Origin: Rhea pennata
Lineage: Eukaryota; Chordata; Aves; Rheiformes; Rheidae
DNA: 64,000 nt
NCBI RefSeq assembly: GCF_028389875.1
Contig: NC_084663.1
Span: forward strand, 215,846,876 to 215,910,875
Reading direction: 5' to 3'
Below are positions 50,601-63,925 of the stretch, piece by piece. The position numbers and the translations under genes were made by a program. Under the pieces are notes generated by a model that was given only the letters and a program-made list of their open reading frames with translations, was not told the DNA's origin and made no database searches. Within the stretch, counting starts at the first letter, position 1. Every line of letters begins with the position of its first letter.

Positions 50601-53600
50601 CGTGGGAGTCTCGCCATCCACGCCTAAAATGCTCTCCGTCCTGGGGATTTCTCTAGAGACATACAGAGTGCAGGTTCCTTCGCTCCCCTTCTCCCTTGTG
50701 TTCCCTTATATATACCCTGGGCAAAAAAAGTGACTGTAGCAAAGCGTGTGGTGGACAGCAGCACCAGCAGCCTGGCTCTCCCCTGTATCCTGCTTCAAAT
50801 GGTTCCAGTGGGCTGGCTCCTTACCAGCTAGGAGATGGATGGGCGTCATCCGCCGTGCTTTGGGGGGTCCAGGTGGTGTAGATGGATGGTAACAGGCTCC
50901 TTTTCGCCATCCTTCCCAGAGGCCCAGATCACCGTGATGCAGCAGCGGATTGACCGCCTGACTCTGCTCAACGAGAGGCAGGCCGCCGACCAGCTGGAGC
51001 CCAAGGCAGTGGAGGAGCTGAGGGAGAAGAACGAGAGGTAGTCCTCCAGGGGCTTTGCTCCTCGGCTAGGCTGCCCCGGCGCTGCCGCGTCCCTGGGCTC
51101 CGTGTTGTCCGCCCTTTCCCCGGTGATGCGCAGAGGGGCGAAGGGAGGCCTTCCCTGCCGTTCTGTGCCGCTTCCTCTGCAGCGGCACCTCTCTGAGGAA
51201 ATCGCTGCTGCGGTCCCGTGCCCAGCCTGCAGGCTGTTCCTTGCCTTCCAAAGGATTGTGGCCTGTAGCCATTTTATTTTATTTTATTTATTTTTTTTTA
51301 ATTTCAACTGGCTCCTGAGGACAGTGGGCAGGGAGCCAGTCTCAAAGCATGCGAGTTGTTCTGACAACCCGCTCCTTACGCAGGGCCCTTAAATCCCTGC
51401 CTGCAAGCAGCTGTTTCTGTTATGAGAAAAGAGCGTGCTGCCCTGTGTAGGTCTCGCTTACCTCCAAAAGAGGCAGTGCGGCTTTCCCAGCTCTGGGATA
51501 AGCTCTTTGCTGCTGAAAGCTCTCAGGGTAGTGCTGGATGCCTTTTCCTAAAGGTTTGCATTGCGGAAGCATGTCGGATTTGATGCACGAACCTTCAGCA
51601 TAGGCCACCAGGCCCTGTTAGGCTGCAGCTGCTCTGAAATGAGCCTGGAAGCTGCTGCTGGCCTAAAACACCGCAGCCGTGGGAAAGGAGCTCCTCTCCC
51701 TGCCTCGCAGATGCCAGCCCTCTCGTTTGGTCAAATCTGGGCCACAGCTGTGTCATGCACTTGCATTCTGTCACCTGGCGGGCTGCGTCCCAGTCTTTGC
51801 CCCGTCCTGTGTACAGTGATGTGCTTATCTGGGAAGGACGCTGGACTTCAGCCTGCGAGGCGTGCTGGTTTGGGAGGTGTGTGCGGTGCTGCTTGTTTGC
51901 TTGCAGAGGGCCAGCTGGAGTGCTGCAGCTGCCTCTGCCTTCCCTTCAGACCCTTCTGCCCATGCAGAGCACAGACTCCGCTTGTCCCCAGTCCTGCTCT
52001 GCCTAGTGATGTGCTGGGACCTGGTTTAGAGCTGAGACTCTGGTACTTTCTCGCCATTGAATAGGGCTGTCTCGACACCTTAGTTTCTTCATCAGTAGCC
52101 AGCAACATTAGCCCTGGTGACCTCCCCTCTGTCCTGCAAACGCAGTCCCTGCTAAGCAGAGGTGTAACAGTCTCCTCTCCCGCAGCCTGATGATGCGTTT
52201 GCATGAGGCCCTAAAGCAGTGTCAGGATCTGAAGACTGAAAAAGGCCAGATGGACCGAAAAATCAACCAGCTGTCAGAGGAGAACGGGGACCTTTCGTTC
52301 AAGGTACAGAGCGCTGCTCCCTCTCTGCCTCCTCCTGCCGCTTCCAAAGCGCTCCTGACACAGCCGCATCCTGGCGTTGGTGGGAGCCGCTCCCTGAAAG
52401 GCCCTTCGACCTAAGGGCAACATCAACCTTCAAAGCCAAGGCCGAGCAGAGTCTCACCGACACGTTCTCTGCTTCCTTTGAGCCTCTAGGCGCAGGCTGT
52501 GGTTTGCTTTTGGCCTCCCTGATTAGTAAACCAGGGACCTGGGGCTGCGTCCGGCCCCCTCGCCTCGCTCCCTAACAGCACAGGGTTTTATGGCAAGACT
52601 GAGGGAGAAGATGTGATGGCAGTGCTGCACCTTGGGTTGTGTACAACTCTGCTGCTGGATCTCAGGTGATCTTCACCCAGTGACTGAGCCTGCTTTGGGC
52701 CTCAGATCCTGATCCCACCATGGGGGTGGGAAATAGAGACTGGAATGAGTCATCTGCATTCAGTGTTTCACGTGCAGTGTTGCTGTGGAAGCCCCTTGAA
52801 TTTGGGGGATCAGCAGGTGCTGCTGCGCGCAGCCCTGGTGCGGGGGGAGCTGGGCTGAGCCGAGCCCCGGGCAGCGTGTGCGTTCTCTAACCTGGCCGCG
52901 GGGCTCTCTCCCTCCGCAGCTGCGGGAGATCGCCAGCCACTTGGTCCAGCTCCAGGAAGCCCTGAACGAGCTCTCCGAGGAGCACAACGCAGCGCTGACG
53001 CAGTCGCAGGAAAAGCAGACGCAGCTGGAGAGCGAGCTGCGTGCCGCCCTGCAAGAGAAGGTGCGGGGTCCCGGGGCGGCGGGGTCCCGGGGCGGCGCGG
53101 CTGGGCGGCCCCGGCAGAGCCCCGGCGTCCTGCCTGAGCTGCTCGGCCTCTCCTGGGCCGGCTGGGCTCGCTGGAGCCGGTGCGCGCCCCACGGGCTGTG
53201 AGCAAGACGAAGCGGGCAGGAGCATCCCTGCCCGTCCGTGCCGGCACACCGGGGAGGGGCGGCCGGAGCTCCGCCGCCTTGGGTAGCGGCTGCCTCCCGA
53301 GGGAGCATCTTTCTCCGAGCAGGCAGGAAGAGTTTCCTGCCGTGAGGCAGGGAGGAAGGTCGCGAGCGTTGCAGCGATGGGAGATGCTCTGAGTTCGAGA
53401 CGGAGCTGTCGGAAAGCTTGACTGGCGTAGAATAAAACCTGATGATTATGCTTGGTTTTTGCTTGATTCCCCTTCCCTTTGCTCTGCTCAGTCACATGTC
53501 TTTGTCTCCAGAAATGCTTGGAAGAGAAGATTGAGATTCTCCAGGGGAAGATTTCCCTGCTGGAGGACCAGCTGGCAAAGCTGAAGGACTGCAACACGCA

Positions 53601-56600
53601 GGAGAAAGGAGAGGTCATGGGGGATGTCCTCAAGGTACAGTTAGATCTCAAGAGAGCTTGTGCCCCAGCAACGAGAGCAAGCACTGCTCTGTTTAACCCC
53701 CTCCCCAAAAAAAGCACCAAAAAAAAAAAAAACCAAAAAAAACCAAAAAAACCACTCTCTAGCCAGGGAGAGGAAAGCACGAGAAATTCTGCCCCTCTCA
53801 GGGTGCTGGGAGGCTCACAGCCGCCCCTGTCCAAAGCAGCCAGACCCCGGTCTGCCTGCAATACAGAAGGTTGTCCAGGAACAGCATGCATCCGTTGGAC
53901 ATGTGTGCGCTTCCCACCTCCCAGCGCAGCCGTGGCCGGCAGGCCCCGCTCGGTGGAGGCAGCACGGATATCTGCCCAGGCAGGGCACAGGCGCGAGGTG
54001 GTCCAGCGGCGTGGAGATGGAGCTGGCCACTCTCCAGCATGATCAGCAGTTGCTTGGCCTGGGGATGGGTCTGATGGGTCTGAGCCATCTGCAAGAATCC
54101 ATTTTTTCACAGTATTTATAGTTATCATGGCCTCCTGCAGCAGGGAGTGGCAGGGAACGGAGCTGCTTCCGCACGGTGAAGAAACGTGTTTGATCCCAGC
54201 AGTCAGGAATGGCACAAGCCTAAAGTAAAGCGGGATTTGCTAGGGAGCATGGGCTGGGTTCGGGGAGGGGAGGAAGGTGCCTAGCAGTTCCCACTGGGAT
54301 TAAGTGTGTGGGTCTCATGACGGTGTTGGTTACAGCTTGAGTAATGCTTGGGGGGGGGGTGTTTTGTTTTTCCCCCTTCCCTCGTCTCTCCCAGCTTGAA
54401 GAGCTAAAGCAGGAGGTGTCCAGCCTCACTGCTAAAGTGATCGAGCTCCAAGCCACCATCCTGCGGCTAGAAGAAGAAAAGAGTCTGCGAGAGGCAAACC
54501 TGCAGTCTGAGCGGAGCCGCTTTGAGGAAGAGAAGCTCCAGCTCAGCAGCCTCATCGCCAGCCTCCAGAGCTCCGTCTCAGAGATCCATCTGGCCAAGGA
54601 GAAGCTGGAGCAGGACTTGCAGGTGCAGGAGGCGCGCCTGACGGCCCAGGTGAACACCCTCACGGCAGAGATCAGCAAGCTCAATGGCTTCCTGCTCCAG
54701 AAGGAGCAAGAGCTGGTGATGCTGCAGCAGCAGGTGGAGGAGGAGCGGGCCCAGAAGGGCCGACTGACGGAGGACCTCCGTAACCAAGAGCAGGCATCCC
54801 GGGAGACCATCAAGGGGCTGAGCCTCCAGGTGGACCAGCTCAGCAGCACCCTGAAGCACAGCGAGGAGAAGCTGGTGCTGGTCACCCAGGAGATGGAGGC
54901 AACATGTGAGGGTGAAGCCAGGCAGCTGGCCGCCCTCAGAGATGAGCACGAGAAAGCTGTCCAAGAAAGGGACTCAGCTCTGCAGCAGCTACAGCATTTC
55001 CAGCAGGCAAATGAAGCAGAGCTGGCAGCTCTGAGCAGCCAGCTACAGACCTTGGAGAAAGCCAGAGAGGCCAGCCAAGCCACATCTGTGCAAATGCAGA
55101 AAGAGAAGGCTGAATTGAACGAGAAGGTTCAAGAGTTGGAAGCCAGGATCCTTGAGCTCACTGCCCAGTGCCAGCAGAGCATGGACCAAGTGGGAACAGC
55201 AGAGACGCTAAAAGCCCAGCTCCGAGACCTCGAGAATAAGCTGAAAGAAAGTCAGCAAAAACTCGCAGATAAGGAGAAGTTGGCCAAGGAGAACTCCCGC
55301 CTGCAGGAGCGGCTGCTGTTTCTGGAGGAGTCTGTGCGAAACACAGAGGGGATTCTGGAGGACGAGAAGAGGAGGGCGTCTGAGAGCCTGGAGGGGAATC
55401 TCGCCAGGATTGCAGAGCTGGAGTCGGAGAAACAGCAGCTCACACAGCGCCGAGACAAGGCTCTCCAGGAGAAAGGTGAGGAGCAGGCAAAGAGACAAAC
55501 ACTTGAGATGCAGCTGCAGCAGCTGAGAGAGGAGTACGGAGCGAAGACCGAGGTGCTGCAGAGTCAGCTGGCAGAAGCTGCTAAAGGGGAGGAAGGAGAG
55601 CGTGCGAAACTGGAGGAGCAGGTGAGGGTCCTGCACAGTGATCACGCCCAGACCTGCCAGCAGCTGCAGGCTGAACAGGAGAAAGTGGCTGGGCTGGAGG
55701 CCCAGATGAAGCACCTGGTCACTGAGCATCAGGAAAGGCTGGCTGTGCTCCAGGCAGACCTGTCCAGTGCCCAGGCACAGGCAAAGGAGAAGGAAGGCAA
55801 GGAGCAAAAGCTAAGGGCAGAGGTCTCCTCTCTGCAGGAGAAGATCACAACCGCAGACCAAGCTGCGGCCAAGTGCAGAGCTCAGCTGGAGGCAGAAGTG
55901 CGGAAGGCAACCGAGATGCTCAAGGGAGTCTCCAAGGAATTGTCCGATGAAAAGCTCAAGTCTAAGGAGCTCGAAGCTACAGTCAAACGCCTCGGAGAGC
56001 AGGCAAGCGAGAGGCTGACGAGCGTGGAAGCCGACCTCTCTCGCACCACTTCTGTTGTGAGGGAGAGAGAGATGGAAGTGGAGAGACTCTCTGGTGAGGT
56101 GACCCTGTTGAGTGCCAGGCTGGAAGAAACGCTGCAGAAACACAAGCAGGAACTTGCGCATCGGGACGAGGAAGCGACGTGCCTGCGGAAGGAGGTGGAG
56201 CAAGCCAGGGCGGACTGTGCCGCAGAGAAAGCCCGCAAGGCAGAGCTGGAGGTGCAGCTGCAGAACTCCATCAACGAGCAGAGGGTGGAGCGGTCCACGC
56301 ACCAGGAGGAGCTGGCCCGGTCCCTGGAGCTCATCGAGGAGAAGGAAGGGGAGCTGGATGAGCTCCGTCTGAAAAACGTCTCGCGGGGCGAGGAGATGAG
56401 AGACCTGCAGAAGACTGTCTGTAAGCTGAAAGGAGAACTTGCTTCGGTAGAGGCGGTGAAGGAGCGGGCATCAAAGATGGATAATGAGCTGCAAGGCTTC
56501 CTGGAGGCTGCCAGGACCCAGGATGTAGAGCTGGACAGTATCAAGGCTGTTTATTCAAAGGAGATGTCCCTCAAAAGCTTGGAGGAGAAGATCCGTCACA

Positions 56601-59600
56601 GAGAGCAGGAATCCAGCTCAAGCCAAGACCTTTACCAGGACAAGCCAAAAGAGACTCAGCTTCTCCACTTGCAAATTAAGTATCTGGAGCAGAAATGCAG
56701 GGAACAGCAAGACGCTATTGCTGTCCTAGAGAAAGTAGCAGCTGGAGCCAAAGCTACTGAGCTCCAGCAAGGAGAGCTGGAGACCTTGAGGAGGGAAGTG
56801 GTTCAGCAGAAGGAGAAGGCATCAGAGCTGCAGAAGCTGCTAGAGGCCTCGAAATCAGCACAAGCTCTACAAGATGGCACTATAGAGACCCTGAAGAAAG
56901 AGCTGCAGGACAAGGGTAAAGAGCTGATTCAGAGTAAAAATGCCATTGCTGCTGCAGAGAAGGAGCTGGCGTCCCTCCGCTCTGCAGCTCAGGAGAAAGG
57001 CAGATCGGAGGAGAGCTGGAAAGAACAAGTGGCCCAATGCATCCAGGAGATGGAGAGGAAGAACAGCCTCATCGGCAGCCTGGAGCACGAAGTGTCCATC
57101 CTTCACCGGCAGGTCACGGAGAAGGAGGGGGAGAGCAAGGAGCTGAAGCGCCTGGTTGTTGCTGAGTCGGAGAAGAGCAAGAAGCTGGAGGAGAGGCTGC
57201 GGATGCTCCAGACGGAAATGGCCACGGCGGCTTCGCGGGCGGCCGAGAGGTGCTCGCTCATGAAGGTGGAGGTGCAGCGCTGCCAGGAAGAGATGGAGAA
57301 GCAGCGGTTGACCATTGAGGCCCTGAAGAGGGAGCGCCACTGCCAGAGCGAACGCGAGGAAGAGCTCCGTCAGGAGGTGAAGGTCTGCCAGGACAAATAC
57401 TTCCAGAAGGAGCAGCTCCTCTCCTCTCTGCAGCAGGAGCTCAGCAATGCCCAAGCCCTCGCCGGGGAGCTGATGCCGCTGAAGCCCCTGTGCCAGCAGC
57501 TGCAGGCAGAGCGCGCCTCGCTGGAGAGCAAGCACCGCGACGACCTGGAGCAGCGGGTGAAAGCCGTCAGCGCTCTGCAGGCAGAACTCACCAGAGCCAA
57601 GCTGGAAGTGGCAGAGCTGCCTGCTCTGAGAGAGAAGTCCTTGGAGCAGGACCGGGCAATGCAGAAGCTGCAGAAAGAGAACGCTGACTATGCAGAGCGG
57701 CTCGCTGGGCTCCAGCAGGCCAACGCCAGGCTGTCCGAAGAGAACCGAGGGCTCAGCGAGACCTCCAGCCACGGGCAGCAGCGCTTCGACGCTGAGCTCG
57801 GCCACGTGCGGGAGAAGCACGCTCGGGAGCTGGAGCGTCTCAGGCTGGAGTCGGAGAAGCTCGCGGCAGGCAGCAGGCAGGAGGCCGACGAAGCTGCGAA
57901 GAAGCTGGAGGCGATGAGCAGCAAGTACGAGAGCACCAAGATGAAGCTGCTGGAGGAGAGGCAGAAGTTCCAGGAGGAGAGGCAGAAGCTGGTGACTCAG
58001 GTAGGGACCCGTCCGTCTCCCCGCCCTCGCCGCGTCTTCTGCCCTTCTTAAGCGTCTGTTTTCTTGGCCGCGAGGCTGCTCTGGGCAGGTGTCTGCGCTG
58101 GAGCGCGGCAGAGCCTGCCGTCGGCTCGAGGAGTACGGCTTGCCTGTAGCTGGGGAAGCACGCGAGCTCCTCCGGAGCCCCGGCGGGCGCTCGCGGACCG
58201 GCGCCGGTCCCGGCTGAGAGGCGGAGCAGCTGCCTGGCCCGGCTGCGGGCTGGGGCCGCGGAGCGGCGGCTGCTCTCCGGTGACGCTGCCTCCTCGGCTC
58301 GGCTCGGCTCCGCTGCGGCCGGAGCTCTTGGCGCCTTCCAGCTGGGTCGGTTCCCTGTGACCTTGCTCGCCCAGAGCTGCTGCTCTCTGAAGTCGGGATC
58401 TGTTTTTGCTCGATCCCGGCTGTTCCAGAGCCTGGGGATTATCCTAGAGCCCAGGTTCACAAGGGTACGGAGAAGACCTGCGCGTCAGTGGGGCTCGGAT
58501 CTCCTGCGTACCTGTGTGAATCCAGATGCACTTGCTTAGCGCGGGCTGGCGGGGTGGCAGCGGGGAGGACGGACCCGGGACAGACGTCCCTCCCGAGCGG
58601 TCCAGCCTCCGCAGCGCAGTGCGGAGGAGCCGGCCGCTCTTGCCGTGCAGCCGCGGCGAGGCTGCTCCGTCCCCTGTTCTCGGCGCGTGTGCAACGCGTT
58701 CACTTCTGCCTTTTGTGCTCGCCCCGTGCTACAGGTGGAGCAGCTAGAGGTATTTCAGAAAGAACAAGCTAAGCAGGTAACGCATGCGAAGTGCTGGCTG
58801 CTTAAACGGTGACAGTGCATGGCCCTAGCTGCTGCCGCTTCCCCCCAGCGCTGCCGTCTCCTCTTGTGAACTGCTTGCAGTGGGGATCCCGCTGCGGGGC
58901 GTTCCCAGAGAACGGGCCGCGGCTCTGCTCCAAGTCCACGGGGCTTTGGTGCTCGGGGAGTAGCAACCGGGGTCCGCAAATCCTTAACTCAAACCTGCCG
59001 CCTCCCACGTGCCTGCTTACCGTGCTGCAGGAGGCCTCTCGGCACAGGTCAGCAAGCCTTCTCCCCCTCCCCTTCCCCGCGGGCTCGCCGCGCCGGCAAG
59101 CCCTGCCGCCGCCGCGAGCACCGGGGCTCCCGCGGCTCTCGGGTCACCTCGCGCCCAGGGAGAGGAGGTTCGGGGGGAGCTGCAGCCCCTTCGCTCCCCG
59201 CCGCGACTGCGCGCCGGCCCCGCCGCCTTGCTCGCGGGGCAGGGCTGACGCCGGGAGGGAGCGGGCTGCGCTCGGGGCCGTGGCGCTGCGGGAGGGACCC
59301 AGAGCGGGCGGCTCCCAGCGAGGCCCTGGGGCCGCCGCGGCTCCCGGCGGCTAGAGACGGCGGGGCTGCCGCTCGCGGGGCGCCGAGCTCCCGAGGATGC
59401 TTGCGGTGGTGCTTCAAAAGGACTTTGATTGCTGCCTGCTCTCCTGCCGGGTCCCTCGCGGGCTGTCTCAGCCCTTGGCCCCTCTCGAGGTTTCGGGGCT
59501 CGAGCCGCAGCCAGGGGCCAGCGGGGCGGCGAGCCGCCGCGCGCCCCCGTCGAGAGGCTTGGCTCGCGATCCGGCACGGGGAAGCCCAGCGCGGGGGCCG

Positions 59601-60253
59601 GACCTCCTGTTTTTATTCCAAGAGCAAACGGTTGGCGGTGGAGACAACTGCTTGAGCGTGGGCTGCGGGGGCGCTCCGTAATTCTTGCACCATCTCCTCT
59701 AATCCTCACGGCTAACGGGATCTTTTGGGTTCGCTTCTAGCGCGTAGCTGCCTTCGTGCCTGCATAGAGCAAACCTCTTCCCTGCAAAGACTAACTTAAG
59801 GCAGTCGCGAGCTCTCGGCTCCGCTGACCGCTCCCCGGGCCGCAGGGTGCGGCGCTGCGCGTGCTGCCTGGGGGGCTCAGGCGGTACCGCGAGCTGGCGC
59901 AACCAACCCCTGCTCTTCCAGGCGGAGGAGCTGAGCAAGAAGCTGAGCCAGCACGAGAAGGCCACCCGAGCCCAGCAGCAGCGAGTTAAGGTAAAGGGAG
60001 GGGGCAGCGCTCGGGGTCCGGGGAGCCCGGGAGGGCGCCTCTGAGCCGGGCTCTTCCCTTCTGCCGTGCAGGTGCTGGAAGGGGAGCTGCAGACGGAGGC
60101 CACGCGCCGGCAGGAGAAGGTGGCCGAGCTCCAGGAGCAGCTCGCCCAGAAGGAGCAGGCGGCCGAGCACTACAAAGCGCAGGTACCGCCGGCTGGCGCG
60201 TCCCCCCGCCACCCCAGCCAGCGCTCTGCCGGGGGAGCCTGACGGGCTGTGGG

Positions 60254-60294
<41 letters not shown>

Positions 60295-63200
60295 ACCCTT
60301 CCTAGATGGAGAAGGCGAAGACTCACTACGACGCAAAGAAGCAGCAGAATCAGGACCTGGCGGAGAAGCTGAAGGCGATGGAGCAGCTGCAGAAGGAGAA
60401 CGCCGAGCTCAAGGCAGAGTCGGAGAAGCTGGCCAAGGAGCTGCAGCAGAGCATCCTGCAGGCCAAGGAGTCGGAGCTGAGCTGCAGGAACCTCACCAGC
60501 CAGGTCCGCAGCCTGGAGGCTCAGGTACGCGCGGCGCGGCGGGCTTTGCCGTCCACCTCGCGGGCTTCGCAGCCGCCTCGCTGGGAGGGCGCTTGCGCTC
60601 AGCGAGGACAGCAAGGCTGCGTGCTCCCCGGCAAACGCCCGCCTGGCTCTAGGTGCCAAGAACAGGGGACTCCGTTTCCGTGCAGGTGGTGGGGCTGGCC
60701 AGCCCCGGCCGTTTTCCGCTCCTGTCCCTCACTGCGTCCCTTTCCCCGGCCAGGTGGAGTTCGCCGATCGTCAGCTGCGGGAGCTCGGCAAGTTCCAGGT
60801 GGCGACGGACACGCTGAAGAGCCGGGAGACCTTCCGCCAGAACCCAGCCGACCTCAGCACCGACAGCCTGGAGATGAGCATGGACGAAGCGCAGCCGCTC
60901 AACTCCACCAGGTGCCGTGCGCCGGGGCTCGGCGGAGCCGGCGCCGCAAAACCCACCGCGTCCTCGGGCCCTGCTGTCCGCTGCCGCCCGGTAACTCCAT
61001 CACTGCGCGATTGCAGGAAGCCCAGCCGCTCGCAGTCGGAGGCCTCGGCCGTGCCAGGCGGCGCGGAGTCGCCGGCGTCTCGGCGGCTGCCTCGCAAGGT
61101 GGAGTCCCTGGAGAGCCTCTACTTCACCCCCATCCCCAGCCGCGCGCAGGCCAAGCTGGAGAGCAGCGCCAGCTCCCTGGGCGACCTGTCGCTGGACTCG
61201 GGCTGCAGGACCCGCTCGGCGCGGCGCCGGACCACGCAGATCATCAACATCACCATGACTAAAGTGAGCCGGGGGCCCGGGCGCTCGGCTGAAGGGATCC
61301 GTGTGCTGGGGGCGGGAGCGCATGCTGCAGCCCGGGGCCTGGACGGGGAGCGAGGGAAAGGCAGAGCTGCTCCTGTGCCCCATCGCTCCCGCGGCCGGCT
61401 TGGGCTGCAGCCGTCACCCGGGGGGGCTGGAGGAAGGGCAGCCCCGAGCCGCGCTGGGGCAGCGCGCGGAGGGCTGAGCTCGTGCCCCAGAGCTGCTCCC
61501 AACCTCTCTGCGCCGAGCTGCGTCCTAAGGAGCCCTGGAGCCTCTGCCGCCCGGACGGGATGCCTGTGGCGTGAGGGTCGAGTTGGCAGCGGGGAGGACG
61601 AGTGTGGAAGCGGGTGGCCTAGGAGGAGCTGTGGCTGATCTGCTCCCTGCCCTCCTCTCCGTCTCTCCCCAGCGGACGTGGTGGCCCAGGACGCAGCGGG
61701 CCATGTCCGTGGCTGTCCCCTCTCCAGGACTGGCAGTGGGTTTTCACCTCTATTTATTTTTTCTTTTCCCCTGCTCTCAGAAACAGGCCAAGGCGGGGGA
61801 ACCAGACAGCGCCGATGCGTCCTTCTGCAGCATCCCGTCGGCTCAGCCCCCGCGCGCTGCCCCCGGGAAGGGCAGGCTGCGCTCGGCCGCCTCCGCCCGC
61901 TCCCTCGCCAGCTTCCCCTCTCAGGAATCCCTGGTCAAGCTGGAAACCTCCTCGCCGCAGGAGACCCCGGGCAACTCGGCGCTGATGAGCCTCCCCGGCT
62001 ACCGGCCGACCACCCGCAGCTCCCTGCGGCGCTCCCTGGCCGCCAGCAGCTCCAGCCTCGGTGAGCAGGGCGCAGCAGGCTCCCGTGCCACCAGCTCCGG
62101 AGGCGGCTCCTCGCCTTGGCCCCCCTCAGCCGCCGCTGCTTCGCTTTCAGGCCGGAGCAGCATCTACCTGGGCACGTGCCAGGACGAGCCGGAGCAGCTG
62201 GACGACTGGAACCGCATCGCAGAGCTGCAGCAGCGCAACCGTGTGTGTCCGCCCCACCTGAAGACCTGCTACCCCCTGGAGAGCAGGGTAAGAGTGGGGC
62301 AGAGCAGCGAGCACGCTGGAGCCTGGCTTCTCCCTTTCCCTAAGGGAAAGCGCGCGCGCGTGCGGCCGGGCAGAGCTGGGGCCCGCGGGCCGCCCCTCGT
62401 GCAGCACCTCTGCCTCGCTTCCTCAGCCCTCCAACTCCCTGGGCACCATCACGGACGAGGAGATGAAGACGGGCGACCCCAAGGAGACGCTGCGGCGCGC
62501 CAGCATGCAGCCCTCGCAGATCGCCGAGAGCGTGGCGGCCCGGCGCAGCACCCTGAGCGCCGCCTGGCCCGGCATCACCACCCGGCAGCAGCGGAAGCGC
62601 CTCTCGGACGAGTCCCACCAGGGCCCCGACACCCCCGAGGTGAGCTGGGCCGAGCTGAGCCGTCCCGGCCGCTCGTCGGCTCCCGGCGGAGCCGCCCCGG
62701 GGAGCGCGATGGGCTCAGCTGCAGCCCTTCTCCCCAGCTGCTGCAAAAGGCTGCCGGGGGCGTGGGAACGGCTCCTCCCCGCGCTGCTCCGGCAGGGCAG
62801 ACCCTCCGGGTCGGTCCCTCGCCGCAGGCAGGGCTGGCGCGAGCAGCAGCCCGGGTCCCCCCGCCTGCCCGGCGGGCTGAGGCCGCCCTGGCTTCCCCGC
62901 GCGCGCGGTGCTCCCAGCTCGGCCCTCTCCCCTGCAGTCCAAGAAGTCCGTCAGCTGTTTCCCGCGTCCCCAGACGCCGCGGGAGCGCAGCGAGCGCCGC
63001 AGCTCCCAGCTCAGCCGGCGGAGCGAGCAGCAGCCGGCGGGCGGCAAGCAGGTGAGCGGCGCCGGCGGGGCGGCCCCCAGCCCGGGCTGCTGCGTCCCCC
63101 CGCTCCTCCCTGCCCCACGGCTTCCTCCGCAGGCCGAGCGGCGCCAGTCCATGGCCTTCAGCATCCTCAACACGCCGAAGAAGCTGGGCAACAGCCTCCT

Positions 63201-63432
63201 GCGCCGGGCGGCCGGCAGGAAAACCACTCCCAAGAACTCGCCGCGCGGCGGCACCCGCCGCTCACCCCGCATCGCCACGGCCAAGTCCCCCCGGGGCAAG
63301 GTAGGCAGCGCGGCCCGGTCCCGCGGCCCCGTCCCCGCGGCGGGCTCGGGGCTCCCCCGAGCTCCCGGCCCTAATCCTCTGCTCTGCTTCTTGCAGGCCG
63401 CTCGCCGTGCGCTCAAGGACGGGAAATTCTGA
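44647..63432 (+). CDS. NUMA1: NUMA1 (nuclear mitotic apparatus protein), complete, 25 coding exons
   Basis: Coiled-coil protein of the nucleus that moves to spindle poles in mitosis, bundles microtubules and ties dynein to LGN at the cortex. Exons: 44647-44688, 45159-45247, 46740-46813, 47571-47653, 47920-48000, 48292-48376, 49277-49400, 50049-50206, 50920-51037, 52186-52303, 52920-53060, 53512-53634, 54395-58000, 58735-58776, 59922-59990, 60072-60182, 60306-60524, 60754-60911, 61017-61263, 61781-62060, 62151-62287, 62427-62639, 62938-63051, 63133-63300 and 63397-63432; 2211 residues (human about 2115). The ATG exon likely starts at 44616 after an AG. The N-terminal hook-like domain starts MPLHATRAAAILAW. 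The coiled coil spans about residues 200-1760, of which exon 13 alone encodes 413-1614. The tail has VESLESLYFTPIP, RSARRRTTQIINITM, an LGN-site-like EPDSADASF (from about 1903), YLGTCQDEPEQLDDWNRIAE, the CDK1-type site in GPDTPE (Thr about 2104) and SMAFSILNTPKKLGNSLLRR. Confidence 0.97.
53707..53753. repeat. A-rich simple sequence in NUMA1 intron
   Basis: A tracts broken by GC and CC, in the intron before the giant exon. No attached SINE or pseudogene body was recognised. Confidence 0.8.
60257..60292 (+). repeat. NUMA1: (TC)18 microsatellite at a NUMA1 acceptor
   Basis: Eighteen TC dinucleotides end 13 bases before the acceptor AG (60304-60305) of the exon at 60306. They form the polypyrimidine tract of that splice site. 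Confidence 0.95.
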
Positions 63433-63919
63433 GGTTTCCCTGCGCCGCGCCAGGCTGGGGGAGAACAGCCCCCCCAGGGACCTGCGCTGCCCCTGTCCCC
63501 CCCCGCCCCTTACCTCTCCCCGCCGGCCCCCAGTGCCGCCGGGGGGCTGGGGAGGGAGAGGGGGTCAGCCTGCTCTCCAAGGCTGGCCCCCCATTGCCCC
63601 AGTCCCCCTGCTGCTGCAGGGCCAGGGGCTGCTTGCGCTGCCCCGGGGCAGCGTTTGCACCCCCTGAGCCCCCCACCCGCCTGCTCTGCTGCCGCAGCCC
63701 CACGGCAGTGTGGGGACGGGCGGCACAGCCCCCCCTGCGGGTTTGGGAGCCCGGGGGGCGGCCGTGCTGGAGGGATGGGAGCAGCGACGCTCGTCCCCCG
63801 TGGCTGCGGTCTGGCGCTGGCCCCGAGGGGGGACCTGGCTCCCACCCGCCTGCCGCTGCCCTCCTGGCACAGGGTGGTGGCAGGGGGGTGGTGGCATTTT
63901 TAAAGTGTTTCTACTTGTA

Positions 63920-63925
63920 AATAAA
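63920..63925 (+). terminator. NUMA1: NUMA1 poly(A) signal AATAAA
   Basis: AATAAA about 490 bases after the stop codon at 63430-63432. The 3' UTR between is GC-rich. Confidence 0.85.

Noticed and set aside
53707-53753. Possible poly(A) tail of a retroposed gene or SINE
   Set aside because: No attached body, target-site duplication or homologous exon sequence could be seen.
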